A stretch of 8,876 nt of DNA from Spirochaetales bacterium (GCA_004525355.1 SPCK01000065.1:1-8876), one strand, 5' to 3'. Shown: positions 1-5,899, counted from the stretch's first letter. The notes: generated from the sequence alone by a model not told the origin. Translations and numbers: made by a program.

Positions 1-756
1 AACATTCCCGTCCGCGAGGAAGAAGGGCGCCGTATACGAAAGGCCTTCGTCGCGGCTCCGGGAAAGACGCTGATCTCAGCCGACTATTCCCAGATCGAGC
101 TGGTGGTATTCGCCCACCTGTCCGACGACCCGGAGCTGAAGAAGGCCTTTACCGAGGGAGCGGACATTCATCGCCGCACCGCGGCCCTGATCCTCGGCAA
201 AACGGAGGACGAGGTGAGCGCTTCCGAGCGCCGGGCGGCCAAGACCATCAACTTCGGGGTAATCTATGGCATGGGGGCCTTTCGCCTGGCCCAGGAACTG
301 GGTATACCACGCAGCGAAGCCCAGCGCTTCATCGATGCGTACTTCCAGCGCTACGCCGGCGTTGCGGCATTTATACGGAATACCATCGAGGCGGCGCGCC
401 GCGAAGGTTTCGTCCGAACCATCCTGGGTAGACGCCGCCCTATCCGCTCCATTGACAGCAGGAACGCCAACGAGCGCCAGGGAGCCGAACGGGTAGCCGT
501 CAACACGCCCATCCAGGGTTCGGCCGCGGATATCATGAAACTGGCCATGCTCCGCGTCGACGCGGTCCTCCGCGAGCGCTTCCCCGATGCCAGGCTCCTC
601 CTGCAGGTGCACGATGAACTGATAATCGAGGCGCCTGAATCCACGGCGAGGGAAACGGCTGCCGCCGTCGAGACTGCGATGGCCGATGCCTACCGGTTGT
701 CGATACCGCTCAGGGTGGGTGTTGAAATAGCCGCCACCTGGGGGGACATGCATTGA
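1..756 (+). CDS. polA: DNA polymerase I, C-terminal polymerase domain (5' end outside window)
   Basis: This is the last 251 residues of a family A DNA polymerase, which fills gaps and replaces Okazaki primers during replication and repair. The reading frame is open from base 1, so the gene begins upstream of the window. Three polymerase motifs are visible. Motif A (DYSQIEL) is at window residues 28-34 and contains the catalytic Asp28 and steric-gate Glu33. The O-helix or motif B starts at Arg77 and includes Lys81 and Tyr89 in the run NFGVIYGMGAF. Motif C is QVHDEL with His204-Asp205, the second metal-binding Asp. The C-terminus is of normal form. The residue after IEL in motif A is Val rather than the usual Arg (Arg712 in E. 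coli). The 5' nuclease and 3'-5' exonuclease regions lie outside the window and cannot be judged. The gene overlaps coaE by 4 bases, which suggests translational coupling. Identification is very secure. Confidence 0.97.
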   Translation, partial: NIPVREEEGRRIRKAFVAAPGKTLISADYSQIELVVFAHLSDDPELKKAFTEGADIHRRTAALILGKTEDEVSASERRAAKTINFGVIYGMGAFRLAQELGIPRSEAQRFIDAYFQRYAGVAAFIRNTIEAARREGFVRTILGRRRPIRSIDSRNANERQGAERVAVNTPIQGSAADIMKLAMLRVDAVLRERFPDARLLLQVHDELIIEAPESTARETAAAVETAMADAYRLSIPLRVGVEIAATWGDMH

Positions 757-1337
757 TAATCGGCTTGACCGGCGGCTACTGCGTGGGGAAAAACGCAGTG
801 GCCTCCATCCTTGAAGAATGGTCATGGACCTGCATCGACGTCGACCACCTCGGCCACCGCGCCCTTGAAGCGAACGCGGACGCGGTCGTCGACCTGCTGG
901 GTCCGGAAATTCTGGATTCTGGCGGTACACCCGACCGCACCAGGATCGGAGCCCGGGTATTCGCCGATCCCGAGCTCATGCGGCGCTACGAAGCCATCGT
1001 GCATCCTGCAATGCTGGCTCTCCTGGACAAGGCTCTGGAAGACGCCGACTCGGGAAGACGCGTCTGCATAAACGCGGCGATCCTCTATCGCCTGCCGCAG
1101 GCCGTCCTCTGCGCCCGCATCCTGGAGGTCCGGGCCCCACTCCCGTTGCGCCTTGCTCGAAGCCGAGCGCGGGACGGGCTATCGATTCGCCGCGTACTCC
1201 AGCGCATCGGACGCCAAAAATCGCTCTGGATCGCGGGAGCGTCATACGCGGACATCGTACGAGTAGTGAGGAACGACGGCGACCTGGCCCGGTTGCGCTT
1301 CCGGGTGGAAAGCGCCGTGGTCGACCTCTCCCCTTGA
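753..1337 (+). CDS. coaE: Dephospho-CoA kinase
   Basis: This cytoplasmic enzyme phosphorylates the 3' hydroxyl of dephospho-CoA with ATP, the last step of coenzyme A synthesis. The 194-residue length fits the family. Visible features are an N-terminal P-loop (GLTGGYCVGKN, residues 4-14), an Asp at position 31 in IDVDHLGH that matches the family's catalytic Asp, a YEAIVHPAM segment matching the conserved His-Pro region, and a lid-like RSRARDGLS segment. The P-loop ends in Lys13-Asn14, where most members have Lys-Ser or Lys-Thr. The start is TTG at 753; it overlaps the polA stop codon by 4 bases and puts the P-loop at the expected distance from the N-terminus. No ATG gives a full P-loop. The gene is very probably co-transcribed with polA. 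The function is well supported, but activity with Asn14 is inferred from otherwise intact motifs. Confidence 0.9.
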   Translation: MIIGLTGGYCVGKNAVASILEEWSWTCIDVDHLGHRALEANADAVVDLLGPEILDSGGTPDRTRIGARVFADPELMRRYEAIVHPAMLALLDKALEDADSGRRVCINAAILYRLPQAVLCARILEVRAPLPLRLARSRARDGLSIRRVLQRIGRQKSLWIAGASYADIVRVVRNDGDLARLRFRVESAVVDLSP

Positions 1338-1362
1338 CCGGGCAGCATCATGATCGGTCAAG
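1333..1362. repeat. Inverted repeat spanning the coaE stop codon
   Basis: Perfect 8-base arms, CTTGACCG at 1333-1340 and CGGTCAAG at 1355-1362, are separated by 14 bases. The coaE stop codon lies inside the left arm. There is no T-run after it, so it does not look like an intrinsic terminator. A further GGTCAAG lies at 1389-1395, in the gap before the SPOR gene. It could be an operator for the downstream gene or a 3' stabilising hairpin; the sequence alone does not decide. Confidence 0.45.
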
Positions 1363-1479
1363 AGAGAGCAAAGCGCGGCGCCCGCTCAGGTCAAGCTCAA
1401 TTAGTCCGATGTCGTACCGATAATTGAAGGGAGTGGGCGCGTAGCCCCATGTGCGTGCCATACCGGGAGGGGCCAGACG

Positions 1480-2166
1480 ATGCCATTGGAAACCAGGAAG
1501 GTCCTCTGGACCGTCGTATCGATATCAATCGTACTCGTAGTCGCGTCGGGCATTGCCGTCGCCCTTTTTCTGCCCTCGGCGGATTCTTCGGCGGCGCCCG
1601 CGGCCATTGCCGGTGCGGCTCCGCCGCGAACAATCTCACCCGAAGCCTATGTACGCGAGACTGAACCCGCCCCTGTTCCCGCGGCGTCCCAACCCGCTCC
1701 TACCGGAGACAGCGTCATCATCGTATACGGCGACAAGCCCAGCCCGCAGAGCCTTCCCGGCTCCGATGGCCGCCCCGCCATCGGGACAGGCGCAGCCGCC
1801 ACGACCTCGACGCCAAAAGCGGTTACGCCCGGCTACAAACCCGCGCCGCCCGCCGGGACCGCGAAACCCGCGCCGGCGACCGCCAAGCCGACTGTCCAAA
1901 AAACCACGACTGCAACCGAGTACTGGATCCAGGCCGGTAGTTTTTCCAGTCGCTCGCGCTCCGAGGACCTGCAGCGCGATCTTGGCGCCAAGGGCCTGGC
2001 GTCGGTCATAACGCTCAAGGACGTGGACGGTCAAACCCTCTACCGGGTTCGCATCGGCCCCTATTCGTCCAAGACGTCAGCGGAAAATTGGCTCGGCAGG
2101 GTGCGATCCTTGCCCGGGTGCGCGGAAGCCTACGTCTCCATGCAGACCGTCCAGCGGACCAACTGA
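1480..2166 (+). CDS. SPOR-domain membrane protein
   Basis: This 228-residue protein has a single transmembrane segment at about residues 9-31 after a short N-terminal tail carrying Lys and Arg. A long linker rich in Ala, Pro and Thr follows (about 35-145), then a C-terminal SPOR domain at about 147-221, beginning YWIQAGSF and containing LYRVRIGPYSS. SPOR domains bind glycan strands stripped of stem peptides and draw proteins to the division septum; known members include FtsN, DamX and RlpA. The predicted topology is a cytoplasmic N-terminus with the linker and SPOR domain in the periplasm. A septal or cell-wall role is inferred from the architecture. The ATG at 1480 is preceded by a GGAGGGG-type ribosome binding site at about 1466-1472. 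It lies 142 bases after coaE and is closed by a strong terminator, so it may be read from coaE or from its own promoter. No gene name can be assigned. Confidence 0.88.
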   Translation: MPLETRKVLWTVVSISIVLVVASGIAVALFLPSADSSAAPAAIAGAAPPRTISPEAYVRETEPAPVPAASQPAPTGDSVIIVYGDKPSPQSLPGSDGRPAIGTGAAATTSTPKAVTPGYKPAPPAGTAKPAPATAKPTVQKTTTATEYWIQAGSFSSRSRSEDLQRDLGAKGLASVITLKDVDGQTLYRVRIGPYSSKTSAENWLGRVRSLPGCAEAYVSMQTVQRTN

Positions 2167-2194
2167 GCCAAGGGTCTTTCACTCACACAATTTG

Positions 2195-2226
2195 CCCGGC
2201 GGACAGAACCGCCGGGTTTTCTTTTT
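2195..2226 (+). terminator. Intrinsic terminator after the SPOR gene
   Basis: A perfect 8-bp GC-rich stem, CCCGGCGG with CCGCCGGG, encloses a 6-base loop (ACAGAA). It is followed by TTTT and, after one C, TTTTT. It lies 29 bases past the stop codon and should end the polA-coaE-SPOR transcription unit. Confidence 0.93.
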
Positions 2227-2233
2227 AAGCGGC

Positions 2234-2257
2234 ACCGTGGCGACCGTTGCCGACCGT
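2234..2257. repeat. Three phased ACCGT repeats upstream of the AI-2E permease promoter
   Basis: ACCGT occurs at 2234-2238, 2243-2247 and 2253-2257, spaced by 9 and 10 bases, so all three face roughly the same side of the helix. The last two lie in CGACCGT copies exactly 10 bases apart. The array is centred about 73 bases before the predicted transcription start, a common place for direct-repeat activator sites. Function is inferred only. Confidence 0.35.
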
Positions 2258-2283
2258 CCAGACATATTCGGTCATGGCATACG

Positions 2284-2312
2284 TTGACGCGACAGCCTGC
2301 CTGACCTAGAAT
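2284..2312 (+). promoter_or_regulatory. Predicted sigma70-type promoter of the AI-2E family permease
   Basis: A -35 element TTGACG (2284-2289) and a -10 element TAGAAT (2307-2312) are separated by an ideal 17 bases. Each matches consensus at five of six positions. Transcription should start near 2319, only about 9 bases before the chosen ATG at 2328. Confidence 0.7.
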
Positions 2313-2327
2313 CGTTTGGGGGGTTCC

Positions 2328-3440
2328 ATGGCCAACAATAACGACGACAGGTTCAGGGGCTTCAATTTTGCCAGAGTCAATCTCTTCCTACTCGGGTTTA
2401 TCGCCCTGATACTGGCGGGAGCGGCCCTCAAGCTGACAACCCCGGTGGTATTGCCCTTCGTCATCGCCGTACTCCTGACCTTTGTCCTGGAACCATTGAT
2501 AATCCTGCTCGAAAAGATAAAAATACCTCGGGCCTTTGGCGCGATCGTCATCGTTCTGTTTCTGGGCGTCGTTGTTTATTTCGTCGGATTCGTGCTCTAC
2601 AGCAGCCTGCGAACGATCGTGAGCCTGTATCCGAAGTACGAGCAGCGCTTCTCCGAGATATACTATCGCATCGCTCACCTGTTGCAGATCCCCTATGACG
2701 AGCAGCTTACGTTATTCCAGAACCTCTGGGGACAATTGGATCTACGCGTCCGAGTCCAGGTCTTCGCGCTCAGTTTCTCCGAGTCGTTCTTCACGTTCCT
2801 TGGCAACACGGTCATGGTGATCCTGTTCGTGGTGTTCCTTCTCCTGGAACTGGGACATTTCCGCGAGCGCGTCGAGCTGGCCTTCGCCGGCAAGATTTCA
2901 GATCGGATCCAGCGTATCACTTCCGGGACCATCACGCAGGTTGCCCGGTACCTGACCGTAAAATTCATGATCAGCCTGGCGACGGGCATCATAGTCAGTC
3001 TGCTTCTCAGCCTGATCGGCATGGATTTCCCGATCGTCTGGGGAGTCATTTCATTCATCATGAATTTCATCCCCCATATCGGATCCATCGCATCCGGCGC
3101 CGGGGTCGCCCTGTTCGCGCTGGTGCAGTTCTGGCCAGCGCCCGGCCCCATCGTGGCGTCGGCGCTCGTCATGGTCGTCGTCAACTTTTCGCTGGGCAAT
3201 TTCGTAGAGCCCAAGCTTCAGGGCGACAACCTGGGACTGTCACCTTTCGTGATCGTCGTATCGTTGCTGGCCTGGGGCTGGCTCTGGGGTTTCGCCGGGT
3301 TGGTGCTTGCCATACCCATGACGGTAATCGTCAAGATCATCTGTGAGAACATTCCCATTCTGGAACCCGTTTCCATCCTCCTTGGCTCCTACAAGGCTGC
3401 ACGATTCAAGGAACAGGCCTCCGAAACGCCCCCGGAATGA
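2328..3440 (+). CDS. AI-2E family transporter (PF01594-type membrane protein)
   Basis: This 370-residue inner-membrane protein belongs to the family of E. coli TqsA, YdiK and PerM. Members have been linked to autoinducer-2 export and, in some bacteria, to sodium/proton exchange, so the substrate cannot be told from the family alone. About eight hydrophobic segments can be seen, near residues 18-34, 38-60, 68-93, 157-175, 207-231, 234-268, 274-291 and 303-340. A soluble stretch at about 95-150 follows the third, as is usual. Family hallmarks are NFIPHIGSIASG (246-257) and EPKLQGDNLGLSPF (294-307), before the last membrane pair. A TTG at 2316 would add four residues, but it sits at the edge of the G-run (2318-2323) that looks like the ribosome binding site for ATG 2328, so 2328 is preferred. 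The gene has its own promoter and appears to be monocistronic. Confidence 0.9.
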   Translation: MANNNDDRFRGFNFARVNLFLLGFIALILAGAALKLTTPVVLPFVIAVLLTFVLEPLIILLEKIKIPRAFGAIVIVLFLGVVVYFVGFVLYSSLRTIVSLYPKYEQRFSEIYYRIAHLLQIPYDEQLTLFQNLWGQLDLRVRVQVFALSFSESFFTFLGNTVMVILFVVFLLLELGHFRERVELAFAGKISDRIQRITSGTITQVARYLTVKFMISLATGIIVSLLLSLIGMDFPIVWGVISFIMNFIPHIGSIASGAGVALFALVQFWPAPGPIVASALVMVVVNFSLGNFVEPKLQGDNLGLSPFVIVVSLLAWGWLWGFAGLVLAIPMTVIVKIICENIPILEPVSILLGSYKAARFKEQASETPPE

Positions 3441-3460
3441 GCCGCAAACCCGGTCGGCGC

Positions 3461-3480
3461 GCAGGGGCTGCCTGATTTTT
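3461..3480 (+). terminator. Possible weak terminator after the AI-2E permease
   Basis: A short stem (GCAG with CTGC, loop GGG) is followed after four bases by TTTTT at 3476-3480, just 20 bases after the stop codon. The stem is weak and imperfectly placed, so this is tentative. Confidence 0.25.
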
Positions 3481-3591
3481 ACTCAGGACCATGCCTATCA
3501 GGGTGCTGACAAAGCCGGTCACTTTGCCAGTTCCCTTCGCGATTGCCCGCATTTCTTTCGGTATGCAACGCAATCGAAGCATCAATGTAGT

Positions 3592-3623
3592 TGCAGACAG
3601 CCCGCATCTGCGGTTTGTCTGCA
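3592..3623. promoter_or_regulatory. 32-bp dyad, candidate operator of the lipoprotein gene
   Basis: Outer arms TGCAGACA (3592-3599) and TGTCTGCA (3616-3623) are perfectly complementary. Inner arms CCGCA (3602-3606) and TGCGG (3609-3613) are too. Only two base positions per side break the symmetry. It ends 6 bases before the -10 element and covers the place where a -35 element would be, so it should lie upstream of the RNA. A DNA-binding role is therefore more likely than an RNA one; the regulator is unknown. Confidence 0.55.
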
Positions 3624-3626
3624 GCG

Positions 3627-3635
3627 TGCTATACT
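3627..3635 (+). promoter_or_regulatory. Extended -10 promoter of the lipoprotein gene
   Basis: TGC followed by TATACT (3630-3635) forms an extended -10 element. No credible -35 lies 16-18 bases upstream; that stretch is taken up by the 32-bp dyad. The predicted start is near 3642, giving a leader of about 26 bases that contains the ribosome binding site GGAGG (3658-3662). Confidence 0.55.
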
Positions 3636-3667
3636 TTCCAACGTTTCTTGAATCAATGGAGGAAGCC

Positions 3668-4369
3668 ATGAGAAGAATGTTGTTTGCCGCATTGGTACTG
3701 GTGTCCATGGTGGCTATTTCCTGCGCCAGTTCGCCGCCCGCGTCGTCGCCCATGGATGCCTATTGGGCTTCTTCGGGAACCGCGTTCCCTGCATCGACCC
3801 ATTTTGTTCGCCCCATCACCTGGAAGGCCGGCCAATACATCGTCATCGGCTCCACAGTGAAGGGTAAGCGGGAATCGGTGAGCAAGACGCTCCTCGTTCG
3901 CAAGGACAAGGATGGCTGGGTACTCGAGATGAGCACCGTTGACCGGAAGGGTAACGAAACGGTATCGCAGGTATGCTTCTCCGGCTACGAAGAGGCGATT
4001 GTCACGGGAACCTATTCACAACTGAGGATGGTCTGGATGAAGAACCGGGACGAAAAAGGCGAAATCCAGGTCATATCAGGCGATGAAATGACGTTCTACA
4101 ACACCTTCGCGCGCAGCGCCTACGAAAATATGATTGTAAAGATCGACAAGTTCATCGACGGAGGCACGATCGCCGTACCGGCTGGTTCGTTCAGTGGTAC
4201 CAATTACATCAAGGCTTCAGTGAAAGTCATGGGTTTCAACATCGAGACCGAAACCTGGTATCACCCTGCCGTACCCCTGACTGGCGTCGTACTCAGCAGG
4301 AGCACCGACGGCAAATCCGTATCAGAGCTGCTTTCGTACGGTTTTGACGGCAAACCCATCCTGCCTTGA
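3668..4369 (+). CDS. Predicted lipoprotein of unknown function
   Basis: I do not recognise this 233-residue protein. It begins with a typical export signal: MRRM, then a hydrophobic stretch to about residue 17, ending in Ala-Ile-Ser-Cys with Cys19 as the likely lipidated residue. This lipobox is looser than the E. coli consensus but of a type accepted in spirochaetes. A Ser/Pro-rich tether (about 20-28) follows. The rest is soluble, with alternating polar and hydrophobic residues that suggest a beta-rich fold. Two regions resemble each other in style: one near residues 55-85 (VIGSTVKGK, then charged strands) and one near 170-215 (VPAGSFSGTNYIKASVKVMG, then ETETWYHP). An in-frame ATG at 3656 would add four residues, but it overlaps the ribosome binding site, so 3668 is chosen. 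The gene has its own promoter and a shared terminator downstream, so it is monocistronic. It probably sits in the periplasm or outer membrane. Confidence 0.8.
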   Translation: MRRMLFAALVLVSMVAISCASSPPASSPMDAYWASSGTAFPASTHFVRPITWKAGQYIVIGSTVKGKRESVSKTLLVRKDKDGWVLEMSTVDRKGNETVSQVCFSGYEEAIVTGTYSQLRMVWMKNRDEKGEIQVISGDEMTFYNTFARSAYENMIVKIDKFIDGGTIAVPAGSFSGTNYIKASVKVMGFNIETETWYHPAVPLTGVVLSRSTDGKSVSELLSYGFDGKPILP

Positions 4370-4385
4370 TCGAGGCGACTCTGTA

Positions 4386-4423
4386 AAGAAAACGGCCGCC
4401 CGATTTCGGGCGACCGTTTTTTT
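4386..4423. terminator. Bidirectional terminator between convergent genes
   Basis: An 11-base stem with one mismatch (4392-4402 with 4407-4417, loop ATTT) is flanked by an A-rich run on the left and seven Ts on the right. It can therefore end transcripts from both sides. It lies between the stop codons of the lipoprotein (plus strand) and the purine permease (minus strand) and most likely serves both. Confidence 0.88.
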
Positions 4424-4442
4424 ATCGACAGAAGACTCGGGA

Positions 4443-5729
4443 CTACAGGAGGTGCTTCAGGATGAAGAATCCGCCCACGACCCAGGTTACGATCGTGATG
4501 TCCTTGAATCTGCCCGTGATGGCCTTGATGAAGATGTAGGACAGGATACCGAATACCAGGCCTTCCGCGATGCTGTAGGTCAGCGGCATGAAGATTATGG
4601 TGATGAACGCGGGAATGGCCTCGGTGAAGTCGGAAAGATCGATTTCCTTTACCGGGCTCAGCATGAACAAGCCTACCAGGATGAGGGCGGGGGCGGTCGC
4701 GGCTCCGGGAACCAGGAGGAACACCGGAGACAGGAAGAGGGCCACGCCGAAGAGACCGGCGGTGGTCAACGCGGTCAGGCCGGTGCGTCCGCCTTCGGCC
4801 ACGCCGGAAGCGCTCTCAATGTACGAGGTAACGGTGGAGGTGCCCAGGGCGGCGCCGGCGACGGTACCGATGGCATCGGCAAGCAGGGCCTGCTTGGCGC
4901 GCGGAATTTCGCCATCCTTGGTGATCAAACCGGCCTGGGTGGTAACGCCAACCAGGGTGCCAATGGTGTCGAAAATGTCGACGAACAGGAAGGTGAAAAG
5001 GACAATCACGAAGTCCATAGTGAAGATATTCTGGAATTCAAACTGGAACAACAGCGGTGCATCGGGCATCCTGAAGGGAGCCCAGCCCTGCGGAACGGCG
5101 GTAACTCCGAAGGGAATGCCGATGATCGTCGTTGCGATGATGCCGATGAGCAGGGCGCCCTTTACCCGGAGGGCAAGAAGCACGCCGCTCAGGACCAGTC
5201 CGATGAGTGCAACGAGGGCGGGACCCTTGGTGATCGCGCCGAGCCCGACCAGGGTAGCATCGTTGTTGACCACGATACCGGCATTCTGGAGGCCGATGAA
5301 GGCGATGAAGAGGCCAATACCGACGGAAACAGCTTTCTTGATGTTGGTCGGGATTGACTTGACGATTGCCTCGCGAATATTGAAGAACGACATCAGTATG
5401 AAAATGATGCCTTCAATGAACACCGCGGTCAGTGCCAACTGCCACGTATAGCCCATGCCAAGAACGACTGCGAACGCGAAGAACGCGTTCAGTCCCATGC
5501 CTGGCGCCAACGCAATGGGCAGGTTGGCGATGAGGGCCATGACCAGCGTCGCGATAAGCGAAGCCAGCGCGGTTGCCGTGAATACGCCTCCCGCGGGCAT
5601 GCCTGCCGCAGAAAGGATGCCGGGATTGACCGCCAGGATGTAGGCCATGGTCATGAAGGTGGTAATACCCGCCATGACCTCGGTCTTTATATTCGTATTG
5701 TGCGCCTTCAGCTGGAAAAATTTCTCCAT
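4443..5729 (-). CDS. NCS2 family purine permease (AzgA/PbuG-type)
   Basis: This 428-residue inner-membrane transporter is of the NCS2 type, AzgA branch, whose known members (E. coli AdeP and GhxP, B. subtilis PbuG and PbuO) take up adenine, guanine or hypoxanthine with protons. Family features in order are TEVMAGITTFMTMAYILAVNP starting at residue 16, APGMGLNAFFAF (75-86), FVDIFDTIGTLVG (249-261) and TSYIESASGVAEGGRTGLTA (301-320). Hydrophobic segments fill the rest, in keeping with the usual 14 spans. The ATG at 5729 has a clear GGAGG ribosome binding site (5736-5740) six bases upstream, and the N-terminus matches the family. It is divergent from adenine deaminase, which supports a purine substrate. 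Which base it carries cannot be settled from sequence; adenine or hypoxanthine is likeliest from context. Confidence 0.94.
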   Translation of the reverse strand: MEKFFQLKAHNTNIKTEVMAGITTFMTMAYILAVNPGILSAAGMPAGGVFTATALASLIATLVMALIANLPIALAPGMGLNAFFAFAVVLGMGYTWQLALTAVFIEGIIFILMSFFNIREAIVKSIPTNIKKAVSVGIGLFIAFIGLQNAGIVVNNDATLVGLGAITKGPALVALIGLVLSGVLLALRVKGALLIGIIATTIIGIPFGVTAVPQGWAPFRMPDAPLLFQFEFQNIFTMDFVIVLFTFLFVDIFDTIGTLVGVTTQAGLITKDGEIPRAKQALLADAIGTVAGAALGTSTVTSYIESASGVAEGGRTGLTALTTAGLFGVALFLSPVFLLVPGAATAPALILVGLFMLSPVKEIDLSDFTEAIPAFITIIFMPLTYSIAEGLVFGILSYIFIKAITGRFKDITIVTWVVGGFFILKHLL

Positions 5730-5750
5730 CGCAAGCCTCCTATGGGGTTA

Positions 5751-5787
5751 TTGGATTCAGGAAAAGAGCGTACGCTCCAAAATCCAA
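5751..5787 (-). promoter_or_regulatory. Nested stem just upstream of the permease ribosome binding site
   Basis: Outer arms TTGGATT (5751-5757) and AATCCAA (5781-5787) enclose a perfect 12-bp palindrome, GAGCGTACGCTC (5766-5777). In the permease transcript this could fold as a two-tier hairpin ending about 10 bases before the GGAGG site at 5736-5740. Alternatively the palindrome is an operator. It lies in the probable leader of the permease mRNA. Confidence 0.4.
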
Positions 5788-5788
5788 A

Positions 5789-5815
5789 TGCGCAAGTATT
5801 ATTTTCAACATTGCG
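5789..5815. repeat. TGCGCAAG / TTGCG inverted half-sites
   Basis: TGCGCAAG (5789-5796) and TTGCG (5811-5815) form an inverted pair with arms CGCAA and TTGCG. The same octamer recurs at the promoter of the xdh gene (7861-7868), also followed by TTGCG. It may be a shared operator element, but the spacing differs between the two places. Confidence 0.3.
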
Positions 5816-5833
5816 AAAGTCTCGCTTTGGCCA

Positions 5834-5853
5834 TGCACACCGTACGGATTGCA
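5834..5853. promoter_or_regulatory. 20-bp imperfect palindrome in the permease-ade gap
   Basis: TGCA arms flank a perfect CCGTACGG core, with two mismatched positions on each side (16 of 20 bases symmetric). The CGTACG centre is also the centre of the palindrome at 5766-5777, 72 bp away. This has the form of a repressor site. The hexamer also occurs by chance inside coding regions of this window, so the shared core alone is weak evidence. Confidence 0.35.
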
Positions 5854-5864
5854 GGCATCGCGAC

Positions 5865-5899
5865 GGTTGTTGGAATAGTAAAAGACTATTTCAACAACC
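5865..5899. repeat. 15-bp-arm hairpin between permease and adenine deaminase
   Basis: GGTTGTTGGAATAGT (5865-5879) and ACTATTTCAACAACC (5885-5899) pair along all 15 positions if one G-U is allowed, with the 5-base loop AAAAG. On the minus strand the same position is an A-C mismatch. CCGTAC (5840-5845) and GTACGG (5908-5913) could close a larger element around it. There is no T-run on either side, so it is not a terminator. I could not match it to the purine, preQ1, TPP, FMN or c-di-GMP riboswitch consensus. Confidence 0.5.

Noticed and set aside
76..930. A 284-codon minus-strand open frame opposite polA and coaE
   Set aside because: It crosses two well-supported genes and reads as Arg/Gly-rich low-complexity sequence typical of GC-rich antisense frames.
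1411..1430. Promoter for the SPOR gene with a GATAAT -10 at 1419-1424
   Set aside because: No acceptable -35 lies 16-18 bases upstream and there is no extended -10 TG, so it is too weak to list.
3406..3552. Possible small minus-strand gene in the gap after the AI-2E permease, beginning MRAIAKGTGKV
   Set aside because: It looks faintly protein-like but has only a weak ribosome binding site, overlaps the 3' end of the permease, and matches nothing I know. It could be revived if conserved in relatives.
3491..3667. N-terminal extension of the lipoprotein from 3491
   Set aside because: The signal peptide, ribosome binding site and promoter all point to the ATG at 3668; the upstream frame crosses the dyad and promoter.
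4344..5357. A 337-codon open frame on the plus strand opposite the purine permease
   Set aside because: Its product is an unnatural mix of Gly, Asp, Glu and Gln without any fold-like pattern, and the minus-strand frame is a clear NCS2 permease. It is a codon-bias shadow.
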